A DNA stretch of 64,000 nucleotides, from NCBI RefSeq assembly GCF_008801835.1, contig NZ_VZOW01000009.1:62001-126000 (forward strand), given 5' to 3'. Source of the DNA: Cupriavidus pauculus. GTDB lineage: Bacteria > Pseudomonadota > Gammaproteobacteria > Burkholderiales > Burkholderiaceae. The notes beneath the pieces were generated by a model. That model was not told where the DNA came from. It saw nothing but the letters and a program-made list of their open reading frames with translations, and searched no databases. Shown piece by piece: positions 49,308 through 62,260 of this stretch. Made by a program: the position numbers and the translations under genes. Every line of letters starts with the position of its first letter. The first letter of the stretch is position 1.

Positions 49308-49804
49308 GCCGGGGCCCGATCCTGTGCCACGTCGGCCACTTCCGCGCCGGTCATGGCCTGCAGTTGCTGCGGCGTCAGGTTGAACACCGCGTGCGGATGG
49401 CCGGCGGCGGCCCACAGGCTCTGGTACTGGAACAGGTCGGCATCGAGCAGCATCACGGGCTTGACCGCGTGGCCGACCGGGCAGACGCCGCCGATCGCAT
49501 AGCCGGTTTTCTCGCGCACGAACCTGGCGTCGGCCTTGCCCAGCGCGCCCACGCGCGCGGCAACCTTGGCTTCGTCCACCCGATTGATGCCGCTGGCGAT
49601 CACCAGCACCGGCGCATCGTCCTTGACGCGCCGGAAGATGATCGACTTGGCGATCTCGGCCACGCTGCAGCCCAGGCCCGCGGCCGCTTCGGCCGAGGTC
49701 TTGCCGGTTGCCGGCAGCATCACCACGGGGCGGTCATGGCCGATGCCGGCCAGCAGATCGGCCACGCGTTGCGCAGATTCGGGAAGCGCAGGGGTTTCGC
49801 TCAT
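49304..49804 (-). CDS. YbaK/EbsC-family tRNA deacylase-like protein
   Basis: A 166-residue INS-superfamily protein. Relatives hydrolyse mischarged tRNA (Cys-tRNA-Pro for YbaK, Ala-tRNA-Pro for ProX). The conserved blocks are KSIIFRRVKDDAPVLVIASG, the substrate-pocket lysine region and GYAIGGVCPVGH. Which mischarged tRNA it edits cannot be said. It lies 18 bases after mvaB and overlaps the DUF1289 gene. Confidence 0.88.
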   Translation of the reverse strand: MSETPALPESAQRVADLLAGIGHDRPVVMLPATGKTSAEAAAGLGCSVAEIAKSIIFRRVKDDAPVLVIASGINRVDEAKVAARVGALGKADARFVREKTGYAIGGVCPVGHAVKPVMLLDADLFQYQSLWAAAGHPHAVFNLTPQQLQAMTGAEVADVAQDRAPA

Positions 49805-49822
49805 CGCAGATATTCTCCTTGG

Positions 49823-50755
49823 TCAGACACAGGCGCCCGCATCGGCCGCCGACGCCCACTTGGTCAGCAGCGCCTTGCCCACGCGCGAGCTGTTGGGCCG
49901 GCCGATGGCCTGCGAAATATAGTCGCCCGCACGCACCACGGCGTCCAGGTCGATACCGGTATGCAACCCCATGCCGTGCAGCATGTACAGCACGTCCTCG
50001 GTGGCCACATTGCCGGTTGCGCCTTTGGCATAGGGGCAGCCGCCGAGCCCCGCCACCGACGCATGGAAGATGGCGATGCCCACTTCCAGGCTGGCCAGGA
50101 TGTTCGACAGCGCCTGGCCATAGGTGTCGTGGAAATGGCCCGACAGGCGATCCATCGCGAATTCGGCCGACACCGCGCGCATCACGTCGCGCACCTTCAG
50201 AGGCGTGCCCACGCCGATGGTATCGGCGATGTCGATCTCGTCGCAGCCAAGCGCGCGCATGCGGCGCACCACATCGACCACGGCACTGACCGGCACTTCG
50301 CCCTGATAGGGACAGCCCAGCGCGCACGAGATGCTGCCGCGCAGCCGCATGCCGGCTTCCTTGGCCGCGGCGGCCACGGGTTCGAAGCGCGCGATCGATT
50401 CCGCGATCGAGCAGTTGATGTTCTTCTGCGAAAACGCCTCGCTGGCCGCGCCGAAGATCACCACTTCATCGGCATCAGCGGCCACCGCACCCTCGAAGCC
50501 CTTCATGTTCGGCGTGAGCACTGAATACAGCGTGCCGGGACGCCGTTCGATGCGCGCCATCACCTCGGCGCCGTCGGCCATCTGCGGCACCCATTTCGGC
50601 GAAACGAACGACGCCGCTTCGATATTGACGAAGCCCGCATCGGTCAGCTTGTTGATCAGCGCGATCTTGACGTCGGTGGGCACCATCGCCTTCTCGTTCT
50701 GCAAGCCGTCGCGCGGGCCCACTTCGACGATCTTCACGTATTGGGGCATTGTCAT
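49823..50755 (-). CDS. mvaB: Hydroxymethylglutaryl-CoA lyase
   Basis: The last step of leucine catabolism, splitting HMG-CoA to acetoacetate and acetyl-CoA. The 310-residue TIM barrel has VGPRDGLQNEKAMV, the metal-ligand HFHDTYGQALSNI and the catalytic-cysteine signature SVAGLGGCPYAKGATGNVA. GAGGAGA stands 5 bases before the ATG at 50755. Together with liuB, liuC and liuD in this window it forms most of the leucine/isovalerate pathway; the isovaleryl-CoA dehydrogenase is not in the window. Confidence 0.96.
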   Translation of the reverse strand: MTMPQYVKIVEVGPRDGLQNEKAMVPTDVKIALINKLTDAGFVNIEAASFVSPKWVPQMADGAEVMARIERRPGTLYSVLTPNMKGFEGAVAADADEVVIFGAASEAFSQKNINCSIAESIARFEPVAAAAKEAGMRLRGSISCALGCPYQGEVPVSAVVDVVRRMRALGCDEIDIADTIGVGTPLKVRDVMRAVSAEFAMDRLSGHFHDTYGQALSNILASLEVGIAIFHASVAGLGGCPYAKGATGNVATEDVLYMLHGMGLHTGIDLDAVVRAGDYISQAIGRPNSSRVGKALLTKWASAADAGACV

Positions 50756-50795
50756 GCGTGTCTCCTCGTTGTGCGGCGTCGGGGCGTGCAACGGA

Positions 50796-51737
50796 TCAGT
50801 ATCCGCGCTGCAGATCCACCACGCCGGCGATTTCCTTGCCTTCGGCCAGCAGCCGGATCTTGCTGGCGATCTGCGCGATGCTGTCCTCGCGCAGCGTCAG
50901 CGCGGAGATATGCGGCGTGATGGTGATGCGCGGCTCCTGCCAGTAGGGATGTTCGGCGGGCAGCGGTTCGGTGCGGAACACATCGAGCGTGGCGCCGGCA
51001 ATCTGGCCTTCCTGCACGGCGGCAAGCAGGTCGGCCTCGACCAGATGCTGTCCGCGCGCCACGTTGATCACATACGCGCCGCGCGCCAGCCGGTAGAGCA
51101 GCCCGGTGTCGATGATGTCCTCGGTCTCGGGCGTCAGCGGCAGCACGTTGACCAGCACCCGCAACCCGTCCAGAAACGCCGCCTGGCCCGCTTCGCCATG
51201 GAACGGCTGCACGCCTTCGACGGTCCGGGCCGAGCGGCTCCAGCCGCGCACCGGGAAGCCGAAACCGGCCAGCGTGCGGGCGATCTGCGATCCCAGCGTG
51301 CCGATGCCCATCACGCCAATGGTGAAGTCGTCGCGGCGATGGGGTTTCAGGAATTTCCACGTACCGGCCCGCTCCTGCGCGTCGTAGGCGTCGAGCTTGC
51401 GGAAATAGCGCAGCACGGCGGCGGTGACGTATTCGCTCATCTGCGCGCCCATGCCGGCATCATCGAGCCGCACGATCGGCACGCCGGCCGGCAGCGCCTG
51501 CGGATCGTGGTCTCGCAGCCGCAGAATGCCATCCACCCCGGCGCCAAGATTGAACACGGCCTTCAGATCGGTGCGGCCGCGCAGCATTTCCAGCGGCGGA
51601 CGCCACACCACGGCGTAGTCCACGCTCTGCCCCTGGCTCTCTTCCCAGGTCAGGCATTGCGCTTCCGGCAACACCTCGGCAAAGCCCTCGATCCACGGCG
51701 CATAACGCCCATCCGGCACGAACAACTGCAACTTCAT
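50796..51737 (-). CDS. D-2-hydroxyacid dehydrogenase, GhrA-like (glyoxylate/hydroxypyruvate reductase A)
   Basis: A 313-residue NAD(P)-dependent reductase. The dinucleotide fold is IGVMGIGTLGSQIARTLAGF, the catalytic Arg is in NVARGQHLVEADL, and the Glu/His pair follows in LDVFRTEPLP and TPHISALT. The N-terminal part (VVWRPPLEMLRGRTDLKAVFNLGAG) matches GhrA. It is placed between liuD and mvaB but has no obvious step in leucine catabolism, so it may be a passenger of the transcript. Confidence 0.92.
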   Translation of the reverse strand: MKLQLFVPDGRYAPWIEGFAEVLPEAQCLTWEESQGQSVDYAVVWRPPLEMLRGRTDLKAVFNLGAGVDGILRLRDHDPQALPAGVPIVRLDDAGMGAQMSEYVTAAVLRYFRKLDAYDAQERAGTWKFLKPHRRDDFTIGVMGIGTLGSQIARTLAGFGFPVRGWSRSARTVEGVQPFHGEAGQAAFLDGLRVLVNVLPLTPETEDIIDTGLLYRLARGAYVINVARGQHLVEADLLAAVQEGQIAGATLDVFRTEPLPAEHPYWQEPRITITPHISALTLREDSIAQIASKIRLLAEGKEIAGVVDLQRGY

Positions 51738-51854
51738 CTCGACTCCATTCTTCTTCGGGGGTGTGATGGGGGCATTTTGGCAGAGGTCGGCCGACAGCGC
51801 TGGAATTGCGGGATGGCGTTCCGCATCGCGGATCATGGAGGCGATGCGGCTGCG

Positions 51855-51900
51855 GCGCCCTTTCCCGGCCGTCCATGCCGCACGGCGGGAAGGGGGGCGC
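51855..51900 (-). terminator. GC-rich hairpin after liuD
   Basis: GCGCCCTTTCCCG (from 51855) pairs with CGGGAAGGGGGGCGC (to 51900) with small bulges, and an inner stem closes the loop. It follows the liuD stop by 14 bases on the minus strand and has no T-run. It probably reduces transcription into the ghrA-like gene. Confidence 0.5.
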
Positions 51901-51913
51901 GCTTGGCGGGCGG

Positions 51914-53956
<2,043 letters not shown>

Positions 53957-54016
53957 GGCTCCTCCTTTGTCTCGGTAGGGCGAGCCGGCTCCGTCAGATC
54001 GGCAGCGTTGGTCCTG

Positions 54017-55057
54017 TCAGCCCGCGAAACCTTCCGCGCGCATGTCAAGACGTGCAAGCAGCGCGCGGTCGCGCTCCGCTTGCGGGTTGCCGGTCGTCAG
54101 CAGCTTTTCGCCATAGAAAATGGAATTGGCGCCGGCCATGAAGCACAGCGCCTGCAAGGCTTCGTCCATGGCCTCGCGGCCGGCGGACAGGCGCACCATG
54201 GCGCGCGGCATCGTGATGCGTGCCACTGCAATGGTGCGAACGAACTCGAACGGATCCAGCGCCTCGGTGCCCGCCAGCGGCGTGCCTTCCACCTGAACCA
54301 GATTGTTGATGGGCACCGACTCCGGATACGGATCCATGTTGGCCAGCTGCGCGATCAGCCCGGCGCGCGCCTCGCGCGCTTCACCCATGCCGACGATGCC
54401 GCCGCAGCAGACGTTGATGCCGGCGTCGCGCACATGGCCGATCGTGTCCAGCCGATCCTGATACGTGCGCGTGGTGATGATCTTGCCGTAGAACTCCGGC
54501 GACGTATCGAGGTTGTGGTTGTAGTAGTCCAGCCCGGCGTCCTTGAGCCGCTGCGCCTGTTCGGCCTTGAGCATGCCCAGCGTCACGCAGGTTTCCAGGC
54601 CCATCGCCTTGACCTCGCGCACCATGTCGATCACCGGTTCGAGGTGGCGATCCTTCGGGCTGCGCCATGCCGCGCCCATGCAGAAGCGCGTGGCGCCATT
54701 GGCCTTGGCGGCGCGCGCGGCGTCCAGCACGGTATCGAGGTCCATCAGCTTTTCAGCCTTCACGCCCGCTTCATGGTGCGCGCTTTGGGGACAGTAGCCG
54801 CAATCCTCCTCGCAGCCGCCGGTCTTGATCGACAACAGCGTCGACAGTTGCACGGTGTTGGCGTCGAAGTTCTCGCGATGCACCTGTTGTGCACGGAACA
54901 GCAGGTCGTTGAACGGCAGCGCAAACAGCGCGGCCACGTCTTCCACGCGCCAGGCATCGCCTGCCTTGGGCGCCGCGGCGGCGATGTTGCGCGCGGACTG
55001 GCGCAGGGTTTCGGCGGAGATCGTGGCGACGGTATTGGTTTGAGCGATTTGCGACAT
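54017..55057 (-). CDS. bioB: Biotin synthase
   Basis: BioB inserts sulfur into dethiobiotin. The 346-residue radical-SAM enzyme has the cluster motif [11 protein letters not shown] (CX3CX2C), then [14 protein letters not shown] and [18 protein letters not shown] [13 protein letters not shown], all characteristic. The start ATG at 55057 gives MSQIAQTN; the frame is open further upstream into bioD. It is 49 bases downstream of bioD. Confidence 0.97.
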   Translation of the reverse strand: MSQIAQTNTVATISAETLRQSARNIAAAAPKAGDAWRVEDVAALFALPFNDLLFRAQQVHRENFDANTVQLSTLLSIKTGGCEEDCGYCPQSAHHEAGVKAEKLMDLDTVLDAARAAKANGATRFCMGAAWRSPKDRHLEPVIDMVREVKAMGLETCVTLGMLKAEQAQRLKDAGLDYYNHNLDTSPEFYGKIITTRTYQDRLDTIGHVRDAGINVCCGGIVGMGEAREARAGLIAQLANMDPYPESVPINNLVQVEGTPLAGTEALDPFEFVRTIAVARITMPRAMVRLSAGREAMDEALQALCFMAGANSIFYGEKLLTTGNPQAERDRALLARLDMRAEGFAG

Positions 55058-55106
55058 AAGAGTATTTCGTATTCGGTTCAATGGAAGCGGGTCATGGCGC
55101 CTGGCT

Positions 55107-55856
55107 TCAGGCGTGACGCGGCGACGCGGTGGATGGGGACGCAACCGGCGGCATGCTGGCCAGCAGCGGTGCGAGATCCAGATACTGCGCGGCAACGGCA
55201 GGCGCCACCTGCCAGGGCAGTTCGCCCAGCATCGGTGCGTCCAGCGCGTCCTGCAGCGTGACGATGTTTTCGGCGGGCAGCAGCATGTCCGGGTCAATGC
55301 GATTGGCGATCCATCCGGCCAGCGTCAGGCCGCGCGCGCGCACCGCCTCGGCGGTCAGCATCGCGTGGCTCAGGCAGCCCAGCCGGACGCCGACCACCAT
55401 GATCACCGGCAGCCCGAGCATGGCGGCCAGATCGGCGGTGTTCCAGCGCTCCGGGCCCACATCGAGCGGCACGATAAAGCCGCCCACGCCTTCGACCACC
55501 ACCGCTTCGGCCTGCTGGCGCAGCGCGTCGAATGCGGTCTGGATCGGCTCGCGCGTGATGCGCTGACCTTCCAGCGCGGCCGAAAGGTGCGGCGACGCGG
55601 GCGTGCGGAAGAAGAATGGGCACATCGCTTCCTGCGGCACGATGACCGAACCGGCCGCGCGCAGTTGATCGACGTCGTCGTTCTGCCAGCGGTCGTCGAG
55701 CCATTCGCCGCCGGCGGCCACGGGCTTCATGCCGACGGTGCTGTATCCCGCGCCATGCAGCGCGTGCAGCAGCGTGGCCGTGGCGTGCGTCTTGCCCACG
55801 CCGGTATCGGTGCCGGTCACGAAGCACGCGAATCGATCGGGTCGGTTGGCGATCAT
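55107..55856 (-). CDS. bioD: Dethiobiotin synthetase
   Basis: BioD closes the ureido ring of dethiobiotin from DAPA, CO2 and ATP. The 249 residues contain the P-loop [16 protein letters not shown] and the substrate motif [11 protein letters not shown]. Its ATG overlaps the bioF stop (ATGA), so it is translationally coupled. The C-terminal tail ([16 protein letters not shown]) is Ser/Pro-rich and not conserved. Confidence 0.96.
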   Translation of the reverse strand: MIANRPDRFACFVTGTDTGVGKTHATATLLHALHGAGYSTVGMKPVAAGGEWLDDRWQNDDVDQLRAAGSVIVPQEAMCPFFFRTPASPHLSAALEGQRITREPIQTAFDALRQQAEAVVVEGVGGFIVPLDVGPERWNTADLAAMLGLPVIMVVGVRLGCLSHAMLTAEAVRARGLTLAGWIANRIDPDMLLPAENIVTLQDALDAPMLGELPWQVAPAVAAQYLDLAPLLASMPPVASPSTASPRHA

Positions 55857-57091
55857 GCGGCCTCCTTGTGCGCTGCGCGGAGCGCGGACGACTGCGGCAT
55901 GGCGCGCGCGAGTGCATCGAGCAGGCGCGTCACGTCGTCGGCCGTATGCGATGCCGACAGCGTGATGCGTAGCCGCGCCGTGCCGGCGGGTACGGTCGGC
56001 GGACGAATCGCGCCCACGCGGATGCCTTCGGCCTCCAGCGCGGCGGACAGCGCCAGCGCGGTGGCGTTGTCGCCGACGATCAGCGGCTGGATCGCCGTGT
56101 CGCTGGCGCCCAGCGTCCAGCCAGCCCGCGCCGCCAGCGCATCGAGACCGCTGCGCAATTGCGCGATCAAGGCGGCCAGATGCGCGCGACGGCTGCGACC
56201 TTCTTCACCGGCGATGATTTGCAGGCTCGTCAGCAACGCATGCGCGACCGCCGGCGGCGCGGCCGTGGTGTAGATATACGGCCGCGCGGTGTTGACCAGA
56301 TGTTCGACGACGGTCGCGTGGGCGGCCACGAACGCGCCGGCCACACCGGCCGCCTTGCCCAGCGTGCCGATGTAGATCAGCCGTTCCGAGCACAGGCCAA
56401 GATGCTCGAGCACACCGCGGCCGTGCTCGCCGAGCGTGCCGAAGCCGTGCGCATCGTCGACCACGATCCACGCATCGTGGCGCTCGGCCAGCGCCAGCAA
56501 CTCGACCAAAGGCGCGATATCGCCATCCATGCTGAACACGCTGTCGGTCACGATCAGCTTCAGCTCGCACTGGCTGGCGCGCAGCAGCACGTCGAGCGCC
56601 TCCGTGTCGCCATGCGGATAGCGCTGGACGTCGGCCTTTGCCAGACGCGCGCCGTCGATCAGCGACGCATGGTTCAGCGCTTCGCAGAACAGTGTCGCCT
56701 GCGCCGTGCCCAGCGCGGTCAGCACGGCGAGGTTGGCCATGTAGCCGGTGCAGAAATACAGCGCCTGCGCCTGCGGAATGTAGGGCGCAAGCCAGCGTGC
56801 GAGTTCTTGCTCCAACTGCGCGTGGGCCAGCGAATGGCCGCTGACCAGATGCGATGCGCCGCTGCCGGCGCCGTAGCGGTGTGCGCCTTCGGCCAGCGCG
56901 TGCGCAATCGATGCGTGATTGGCCAGCCCAAGGTAATCGTTGCTGCAGAACGTCAGCAGCGGTGTCGGCGTGGCGTCGAGCGCGCCGACCGACTGATGCG
57001 GCGCGCAGGCGGAATGGGCGATGCGACGGCGGCGCGTCAGCGCTTGCGCCTCGCGCTCTGCGGCGGCGCGCTTCAGATGTTCAAGCAGCAT
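55853..57091 (-). CDS. bioF: 8-amino-7-oxononanoate synthase
   Basis: BioF condenses pimeloyl-ACP or -CoA with alanine, using PLP. The 412-residue alpha-oxoamine synthase has [12 protein letters not shown], the aspartate in [15 protein letters not shown] and the PLP lysine in [13 protein letters not shown]. The ATG at 57091 lies inside the last codons of bioA (11-base overlap). It is slightly longer than typical BioF (about 385) because of an N-terminal basic stretch and a C-terminal tail. Confidence 0.96.
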   Translation of the reverse strand: MLLEHLKRAAAEREAQALTRRRRIAHSACAPHQSVGALDATPTPLLTFCSNDYLGLANHASIAHALAEGAHRYGAGSGASHLVSGHSLAHAQLEQELARWLAPYIPQAQALYFCTGYMANLAVLTALGTAQATLFCEALNHASLIDGARLAKADVQRYPHGDTEALDVLLRASQCELKLIVTDSVFSMDGDIAPLVELLALAERHDAWIVVDDAHGFGTLGEHGRGVLEHLGLCSERLIYIGTLGKAAGVAGAFVAAHATVVEHLVNTARPYIYTTAAPPAVAHALLTSLQIIAGEEGRSRRAHLAALIAQLRSGLDALAARAGWTLGASDTAIQPLIVGDNATALALSAALEAEGIRVGAIRPPTVPAGTARLRITLSASHTADDVTRLLDALARAMPQSSALRAAHKEAA

Positions 57092-58505
57092 GGCGCGCCT
57101 CCTGTTGCGGATGCGCCTGCGGGTGCGCAAGCACCGCGTGCAGCGTGTCGCGCAGTTGTTCGCCAAGCCAGTTGGCCAGCGCGGCGTCGAACACATAGGG
57201 CGGCATCACGTAGAGCGTATGGCCGATCGGCCGCACCAGCACGCCGCGCTCGCGCGCGGCAAGGTGAAAGCGTGCGGCAAAGTCGGCTCCGGCCGCAGCC
57301 GCGTCGATATCGGCGGCCCAGATCATGCCGCGCTGGCGCACATGCGTAACACGCGGATCGGCCGCGATGCCGGCCATGGCGTCGCCCAGCCAGCGCGCGC
57401 GCTCGACGTTGCGCGCCAGCACGTGATCGGATTCGAACAAATCGAGCGTGGCCAGCGCCGCGCGGCACGCGAGCGGATTGCCGGTGTACGAGTGCGAATG
57501 CAGGAAGCTGCGCGCGACGTCGTCGGCGACGAATGCGTGCTGGATCTCGGGGCGCGACAGCACAATCGACAACGGCAGGTAGCCGCCGGTGATGCCCTTG
57601 GAAAGGCACAGAAAATCGGGCCACGCATGCGCGGGCACCGCCGCGCCGCCGCGCGCCTGTTCCCATGCGAAGAACGTGCCGGTGCGGCCGCAGCCGACGG
57701 CAATTTCATCGGCGATCAGATGCACGCGATAGCGGTCGCACAGGGCGCGCGCGCCTTCCAGATACGACGGGTCGTACATGGCCATGCCGGCCGCGCCTTG
57801 CACCAGCGGCTCGACGATCAGCGCGGCGATCTGTCCCGCACGCTCGCGCAGCAGCGCCTCGAGTTCGCCCAGCGCGCGTCTGGCCACGTCGGCGGCCGAT
57901 TCGTCCTCGCGCGCCTGGCGCGCGTCCGGCGACATCACGACATGCGCGCGGCGCGTCAGCGGATCGTAGGCATCGCGAAAGATCTCGACATCGGTCACGG
58001 CCAGCGCGCCGACCGTCTCGCCGTGATAGCCATGACGCAGGCACACGAATTCGCGCTTGGCGGTCAGGCCCGTGTTGCGCCAGAAGTGAAAGCTCATCTT
58101 CAGCGCGATCTCGACGGCCGATGCGCCGTCGGACGCATAGAACGCATTGCCGAGCGCGCCCTGCGTCAGCGCCGACAGGCGCTCGGCCAGCTCCACCGCC
58201 GGCGCATGCGTGCAGCCGGCCAGCATGACGTGTTCAAGCGTCTGCAGTTGCTGCACGAGCGCCGCGTTGATAGACGGATTGGCGTGGCCGAACAGGTTGA
58301 CCCACCACGAACTGATGGCGTCGAAATAGCGCTTGCCGTCGGTGTCGATCAGCCAGGGGCCGTCTCCGCTGGCGATGGCCAGCGGCGGTTCGTTGGCCGC
58401 CGCATCGGGCCGCAGGCGCGTGCACGGATGCCAGACGGCGCGCTGGCTGCGCACCGCAAGCGTCGTGTCGCCGCCCGCCGATGGAATAGGGACAGGATGT
58501 GTCAA
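57081..58505 (-). CDS. bioA: Adenosylmethionine-8-amino-7-oxononanoate aminotransferase
   Basis: BioA converts KAPA to DAPA, using SAM as amino donor. The class III aminotransferase has [40 protein letters not shown] and the PLP lysine in [14 protein letters not shown]. The start is taken as TTG at 58505 (reading [11 protein letters not shown]): AAGGAGG lies 6 bases upstream, while ATG codons further upstream lack a ribosome site. This gives 474 residues, somewhat long for BioA (about 430). It heads the bioA-F-D-B run. Confidence 0.94.
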   Translation of the reverse strand: MTHPVPIPSAGGDTTLAVRSQRAVWHPCTRLRPDAAANEPPLAIASGDGPWLIDTDGKRYFDAISSWWVNLFGHANPSINAALVQQLQTLEHVMLAGCTHAPAVELAERLSALTQGALGNAFYASDGASAVEIALKMSFHFWRNTGLTAKREFVCLRHGYHGETVGALAVTDVEIFRDAYDPLTRRAHVVMSPDARQAREDESAADVARRALGELEALLRERAGQIAALIVEPLVQGAAGMAMYDPSYLEGARALCDRYRVHLIADEIAVGCGRTGTFFAWEQARGGAAVPAHAWPDFLCLSKGITGGYLPLSIVLSRPEIQHAFVADDVARSFLHSHSYTGNPLACRAALATLDLFESDHVLARNVERARWLGDAMAGIAADPRVTHVRQRGMIWAADIDAAAAGADFAARFHLAARERGVLVRPIGHTLYVMPPYVFDAALANWLGEQLRDTLHAVLAHPQAHPQQEARHAA

Positions 58506-58849
58506 AGGGACCCTCCTTGAATTGCCATGGCCGTCCACCATTGCGCGCGCCACGGCAAAGGCGGCGGCGCGAGGCGTTGCGGACCAATTGGGAGGCTCAT
58601 GGTAGGAAGGTCCTGGTTGTCTTGGCAAACTTGCCCCGGATGACACGTTGACGACGATTTCAGCGAACTTGCGCGAAGTTGTCTGCCTCGGTGTCTTGCA
58701 TCGCACCTGCGGGTGATCTTCTCGCTGGTAATGTCGGCTAACAGCGCGCTAAAAAAAGCGGCGTGGATGCATCGCGCCGCCGTCCGCCCGCCGTTCTCCG
58801 GCGATGGGCGCGTCTGGCGCGACGCATGGAATGCGCGCCATGTGGCGCG
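58506..58849. other. Intergenic region between liuC and bioA
   Basis: About 340 bases. At the left is the bioA ribosome site. A possible promoter on the minus strand is TTGCCA, an 18-base spacer, then TACCAT (near 58598-58628). Next to it are several AACTTGC/GCAAGTT-like words (TTGGCAAACTTGCC, GCGAACTTGCGCGAAG) that could be regulator sites. The right part holds the liuC terminator. No gene was recognised. Confidence 0.4.
58751..58780 (-). terminator. Intrinsic terminator after liuC
   Basis: On the minus strand GCGGCG, an 11-base loop, CGCCGC and then TTTTTTT, about 70-100 bases after the liuC stop. It separates the liuB-liuC transcript from bioA. Confidence 0.75.
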
Positions 58850-59641
58850 TCATGCGCTCACCTTCCACGACGGCGGCCGTTTTTCAAGGAACGACCGCAC
58901 GCCTTCGCGTCCTTCGTCCGAAGCACGGATCGCCGCGATGCGGTTTGCCGTATCTGCCAACAGGCCGCTGTCGATCGCGCGGCCCGCGACTTCCTGCACC
59001 AGCCGCTTGCTTTCGCGCACGGCGTTGGGGCTGTTGTTGACCAGCGTTGCGGCGATCTCGGCGACGCGCTCATCGAGTTCCTGCGGCGCCACCACCGCAT
59101 GCACAAAGCCCAGGCGCAGCGCTTCGGCCGCATCGAAACGTTCGGCGGTGATAAAATAGCGGCGCGCGGCCTGCTCGCCCATCGCGCGGATCACATAGGG
59201 GCTGATGGTTGCGGGCAGCAATCCGAGGCGCGCTTCGGACAGGCAGAAGTTGACGCCATGCGCCGCCACGGCGATATCGCACGCGGCCACCAAGCCCATG
59301 CCGCCCGCGTAGGTGTCGCCCTGCACGCGCGCGATGACGGGGTTGGGGCACACCCAGATCGTGTGCAGCATCTGCGCCAGCGTCAGTGCATCGGCGCGGT
59401 TCTCTTCGTCCGAGTAGCCGGCCATCTTCTTCATCCAGTTCAGGTCCGCACCGGCACAGAAGGCCGGACCGTTGCCGGTCAGCACGATGGCGCGCACGTC
59501 GGGCGTATCGCCGAGCGCGCGGAACGCGCCGGTCAGTTCGGCAATCACCGTCTCGTTGAAGGCATTGCGCACGTCGGGCCGATTGAGCGTGACCGTGCCG
59601 ATATGGCGTTCGGCGGTAACGGTAAGCGTGGTGAACTGCAT
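58850..59641 (-). CDS. liuC: 3-methylglutaconyl-CoA hydratase (enoyl-CoA hydratase family)
   Basis: A 263-residue crotonase. It hydrates 3-methylglutaconyl-CoA to HMG-CoA in leucine degradation. The oxyanion-hole segments are GPAFCAGADLNWMKKM and VQGDTYAGGMGLVAACD; LSEARLGLLPATISPYV is typical of LiuC-type hydratases. The specific function rests on the flanking liuB, liuD and mvaB. It lies 28 bases after the exported hydrolase gene. Confidence 0.92.
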   Translation of the reverse strand: MQFTTLTVTAERHIGTVTLNRPDVRNAFNETVIAELTGAFRALGDTPDVRAIVLTGNGPAFCAGADLNWMKKMAGYSDEENRADALTLAQMLHTIWVCPNPVIARVQGDTYAGGMGLVAACDIAVAAHGVNFCLSEARLGLLPATISPYVIRAMGEQAARRYFITAERFDAAEALRLGFVHAVVAPQELDERVAEIAATLVNNSPNAVRESKRLVQEVAGRAIDSGLLADTANRIAAIRASDEGREGVRSFLEKRPPSWKVSA

Positions 59642-59669
59642 GTCTGTCTCCTGCTGATGATGTGCGTTG

Positions 59670-60587
59670 TCAGGACGTCTGGCCGGCCGCGCCGGCGCCC
59701 GGCGTGGTCGAGCCATCCGGCGCGTCGTCGAAGGGCAAGCCGAGTTGTCGGAAAAAGCGCGCCACTTCCGGCAGCCACACGGCCACGCCGGCGCGATTGC
59801 TGAACAGCCGGTGCGAATCGCCGTCGAATTCGCCCACATCGACAAAGCGCGCATCGGCCGCCGCGCCGCCGGCATGGGCCTTGTAGCTGTTGAACATGCG
59901 CTCGGGCAACGGCCACGGCCAAAAGCTGTCGTTGTCGCCGTAGATCCACAGCGACGGATAGCGCGCCGCGCGTCCGTAATCGCCAAACGCGTCGATCAGG
60001 TTGTTCTCCCAGCCCACGCAGTTTTCATTGCGCAGGCCGCCCGCAAAATTGATCACGCCAACCACGCCCGGATAGCCGATCGCCGACAACGCCATGGTCG
60101 ACAGGCCGCCATGCGACTGGCCGACGACCACGATGCGGGTCGGGTCGACGTAGGGCTGCTGCACGAGGTAGTCGAGCGCGGCCACCACGTCTTCGGCCTG
60201 CATCATGCCGTTGTCGCGCACGTTGCAACTGCCGCCCACATAGACGCCACCGGACTTGCTGAAGCCCTGCCGCATCGGCAGCGCGACCACATAGCCGCGC
60301 CGCACGAATTCCGCGGTTTGCGCGGCAAAGCGCGCGCGGCCCTGGAAGGCCGGCTTGCCGGGCGATTTGCCGTGGTTGATCACCACCAGCGGAAATGGCC
60401 CATCGCCGGGCGGACGAAAGATGGTGGTTTCCAGGTCCACAGTGGTTTCCGCGCCGATCTTCGGCACCATCACAACCTGTTCGACCGTCTGCGCCTGCGG
60501 CGCGGCCTGGGCGAGGGACGGCACGCATCCCGCGATACAGGCCAGCGCGGCCAGCACGCCGCAGACGGTGGAAACAACACGAGACAT
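59670..60587 (-). CDS. Exported dienelactone-hydrolase-like alpha/beta hydrolase
   Basis: A 305-residue protein with a signal peptide or lipoprotein-like start (VLAALACIAGCVPSLAQA). The LACIAGC segment fits a lipobox, so it may be lipid-anchored. The body has PLVVINHGKSPG, the nucleophile elbow VVGQSHGGLSTMAL (GXSXG) and the catalytic His in GDSHRLFS. Its substrate is unknown, and there is no evident step for it in leucine catabolism although it lies between liuB and liuC on the same strand. Confidence 0.85.
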   Translation of the reverse strand: MSRVVSTVCGVLAALACIAGCVPSLAQAAPQAQTVEQVVMVPKIGAETTVDLETTIFRPPGDGPFPLVVINHGKSPGKPAFQGRARFAAQTAEFVRRGYVVALPMRQGFSKSGGVYVGGSCNVRDNGMMQAEDVVAALDYLVQQPYVDPTRIVVVGQSHGGLSTMALSAIGYPGVVGVINFAGGLRNENCVGWENNLIDAFGDYGRAARYPSLWIYGDNDSFWPWPLPERMFNSYKAHAGGAAADARFVDVGEFDGDSHRLFSNRAGVAVWLPEVARFFRQLGLPFDDAPDGSTTPGAGAAGQTS

Positions 60588-60640
60588 GACAACAACCTAC
60601 CTTCGTCCAGACAAGAAAACTGCAATGACACAACAGATGA

Positions 60641-62248
60641 CTACATGCGGAACACGCCGAACTTCATGTCGCCGATCGGCGCGTTGAGACTGGCGGACAG
60701 ACCAAGACCGAGCACGGTGCGCGTTTGCGCGGGATCGATCACGCCGTCGTCCCACAGCCGCGCGCTGGCGTAGTACGGATGGCCCTGGCGTTCGTACTGG
60801 TCGCGGATCGGCGCCTTGAACGCTTCCTCGTCGTCGGCACTCCACTGCCCGCCACGGGCCTCGATGCCGTCGCGGCGCACGGTAGCCAGCACGCTGGCGG
60901 CCTGCTCGCCGCCCATCACGGAGATCCGCGCGTTCGGCCACATCCACAGGAAGCGAGGCGAATAGGCCCGTCCGCACATGCCGTAGTTGCCCGCGCCGAA
61001 CGAGCCGCCGATGATCACCGTGAACTTCGGCACTTGCGCCGTCGCCACGGCCGTCACCATCTTGGCGCCGTTGCGCGCGATGCCTTCGTTCTCGTACTTG
61101 CGTCCCACCATGAAGCCGGTGATGTTCTGCAAAAACACCAGCGGAATCTTGCGCTGGCAGCACAGCTCGATGAAGTGCGCGCCTTTGAGCGCCGATTCAG
61201 AAAACAGGATGCCGTTGTTGGCGACGATGCCGACCGGGTAGCCCCAGATCCGTGCGAAGCCGCACACGAGCGTGGTGCCGTAGCGCGCCTTGAACTCATC
61301 GAACTCGGACCCGTCGACGACGCGCGCGATAACTTCGCGCACGTCGTAGGGCTTGCGCGTGTCGGTGGGGATTACGCCGTACAGTTCTTCGACCGGATAC
61401 AGCGGCTCCTGCGGCGCGTGCAGGCGGATCTGGTCCGGCTTGCGGCGATTGAGGTGCTGCACGATATTGCGCGCCAGGCTCAGCGCGTGATGATCGTTCT
61501 GCGCAAAGTAATCGGCCACGCCCGACAGCCGCGTGTGCACGTCGGCGCCGCCGAGGTCTTCGGCGCTGACTTCCTCGCCGGTGGCAGCCTTCACCAGCGG
61601 CGGGCCGCCCAGAAAGATCGTGCCCTGGTTCTTGACGATGATCGATTCGTCGCTCATCGCCGGCACGTATGCGCCGCCCGCCGTGCACGAGCCCATCACC
61701 ACGGCGATCTGCGGAATGCCCTTGGCCGACAGATTGGCCTGGTTGTAGAAGATGCGGCCGAAGTGGTCGCGGTCGGGAAATACGTCGTCCTGGTTGGGCA
61801 GGTTCGCGCCGCCGGAATCGACCAGATAGATGCACGGCAGGTTGTTCTGTTCGGCGATTTCCTGCGCGCGCACGTGCTTCTTGACGGTCATCGGGTAATA
61901 CGTGCCGCCCTTGACCGTGGCGTCGTTGCAGACGATCACGCATTCCTGGCCCGCGACGCGGCCGATGCCGGTGATGATGCCCGCGCCGGGCGCCGCATTG
62001 TCGTACATGTCGTACGCGGCCAGTTGCGACAGTTCCAGGAACGGCGTGCCCGGATCGAGCAACTGCTGCACGCGCTCGCGCGGCAGCAGCTTGCCGCGCG
62101 ACAGATGCTTGTTGCGCGCGTCCTCGCCACCGCCCTCGGCCAGCGCGGCGATCTTCTGCCTGAGGTCCGCCACCAGCGCCTGCATCGCCTCGGCATTGGC
62201 CTTGAACGATTCAGCGCGTGCGTTCAGTTTGGTTTCCAGCGTGGGCAT
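60641..62248 (-). CDS. liuB: Methylcrotonyl-CoA carboxylase, carboxyltransferase beta subunit
   Basis: LiuB (MccB) transfers the carboxyl group from biotin on LiuD to 3-methylcrotonyl-CoA. The 535-residue protein has two crotonase-like halves: [20 protein letters not shown] and [16 protein letters not shown] in the first, [15 protein letters not shown] and [20 protein letters not shown] in the second, all specific for methylcrotonyl rather than propionyl carboxylase. It ends FGVFRM. It lies 78 bases after ychJ; the gap contains a short tandem repeat. Confidence 0.96.
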   Translation of the reverse strand: MPTLETKLNARAESFKANAEAMQALVADLRQKIAALAEGGGEDARNKHLSRGKLLPRERVQQLLDPGTPFLELSQLAAYDMYDNAAPGAGIITGIGRVAGQECVIVCNDATVKGGTYYPMTVKKHVRAQEIAEQNNLPCIYLVDSGGANLPNQDDVFPDRDHFGRIFYNQANLSAKGIPQIAVVMGSCTAGGAYVPAMSDESIIVKNQGTIFLGGPPLVKAATGEEVSAEDLGGADVHTRLSGVADYFAQNDHHALSLARNIVQHLNRRKPDQIRLHAPQEPLYPVEELYGVIPTDTRKPYDVREVIARVVDGSEFDEFKARYGTTLVCGFARIWGYPVGIVANNGILFSESALKGAHFIELCCQRKIPLVFLQNITGFMVGRKYENEGIARNGAKMVTAVATAQVPKFTVIIGGSFGAGNYGMCGRAYSPRFLWMWPNARISVMGGEQAASVLATVRRDGIEARGGQWSADDEEAFKAPIRDQYERQGHPYYASARLWDDGVIDPAQTRTVLGLGLSASLNAPIGDMKFGVFRM

Positions 62249-62260
62249 GTCTGTTCCTGT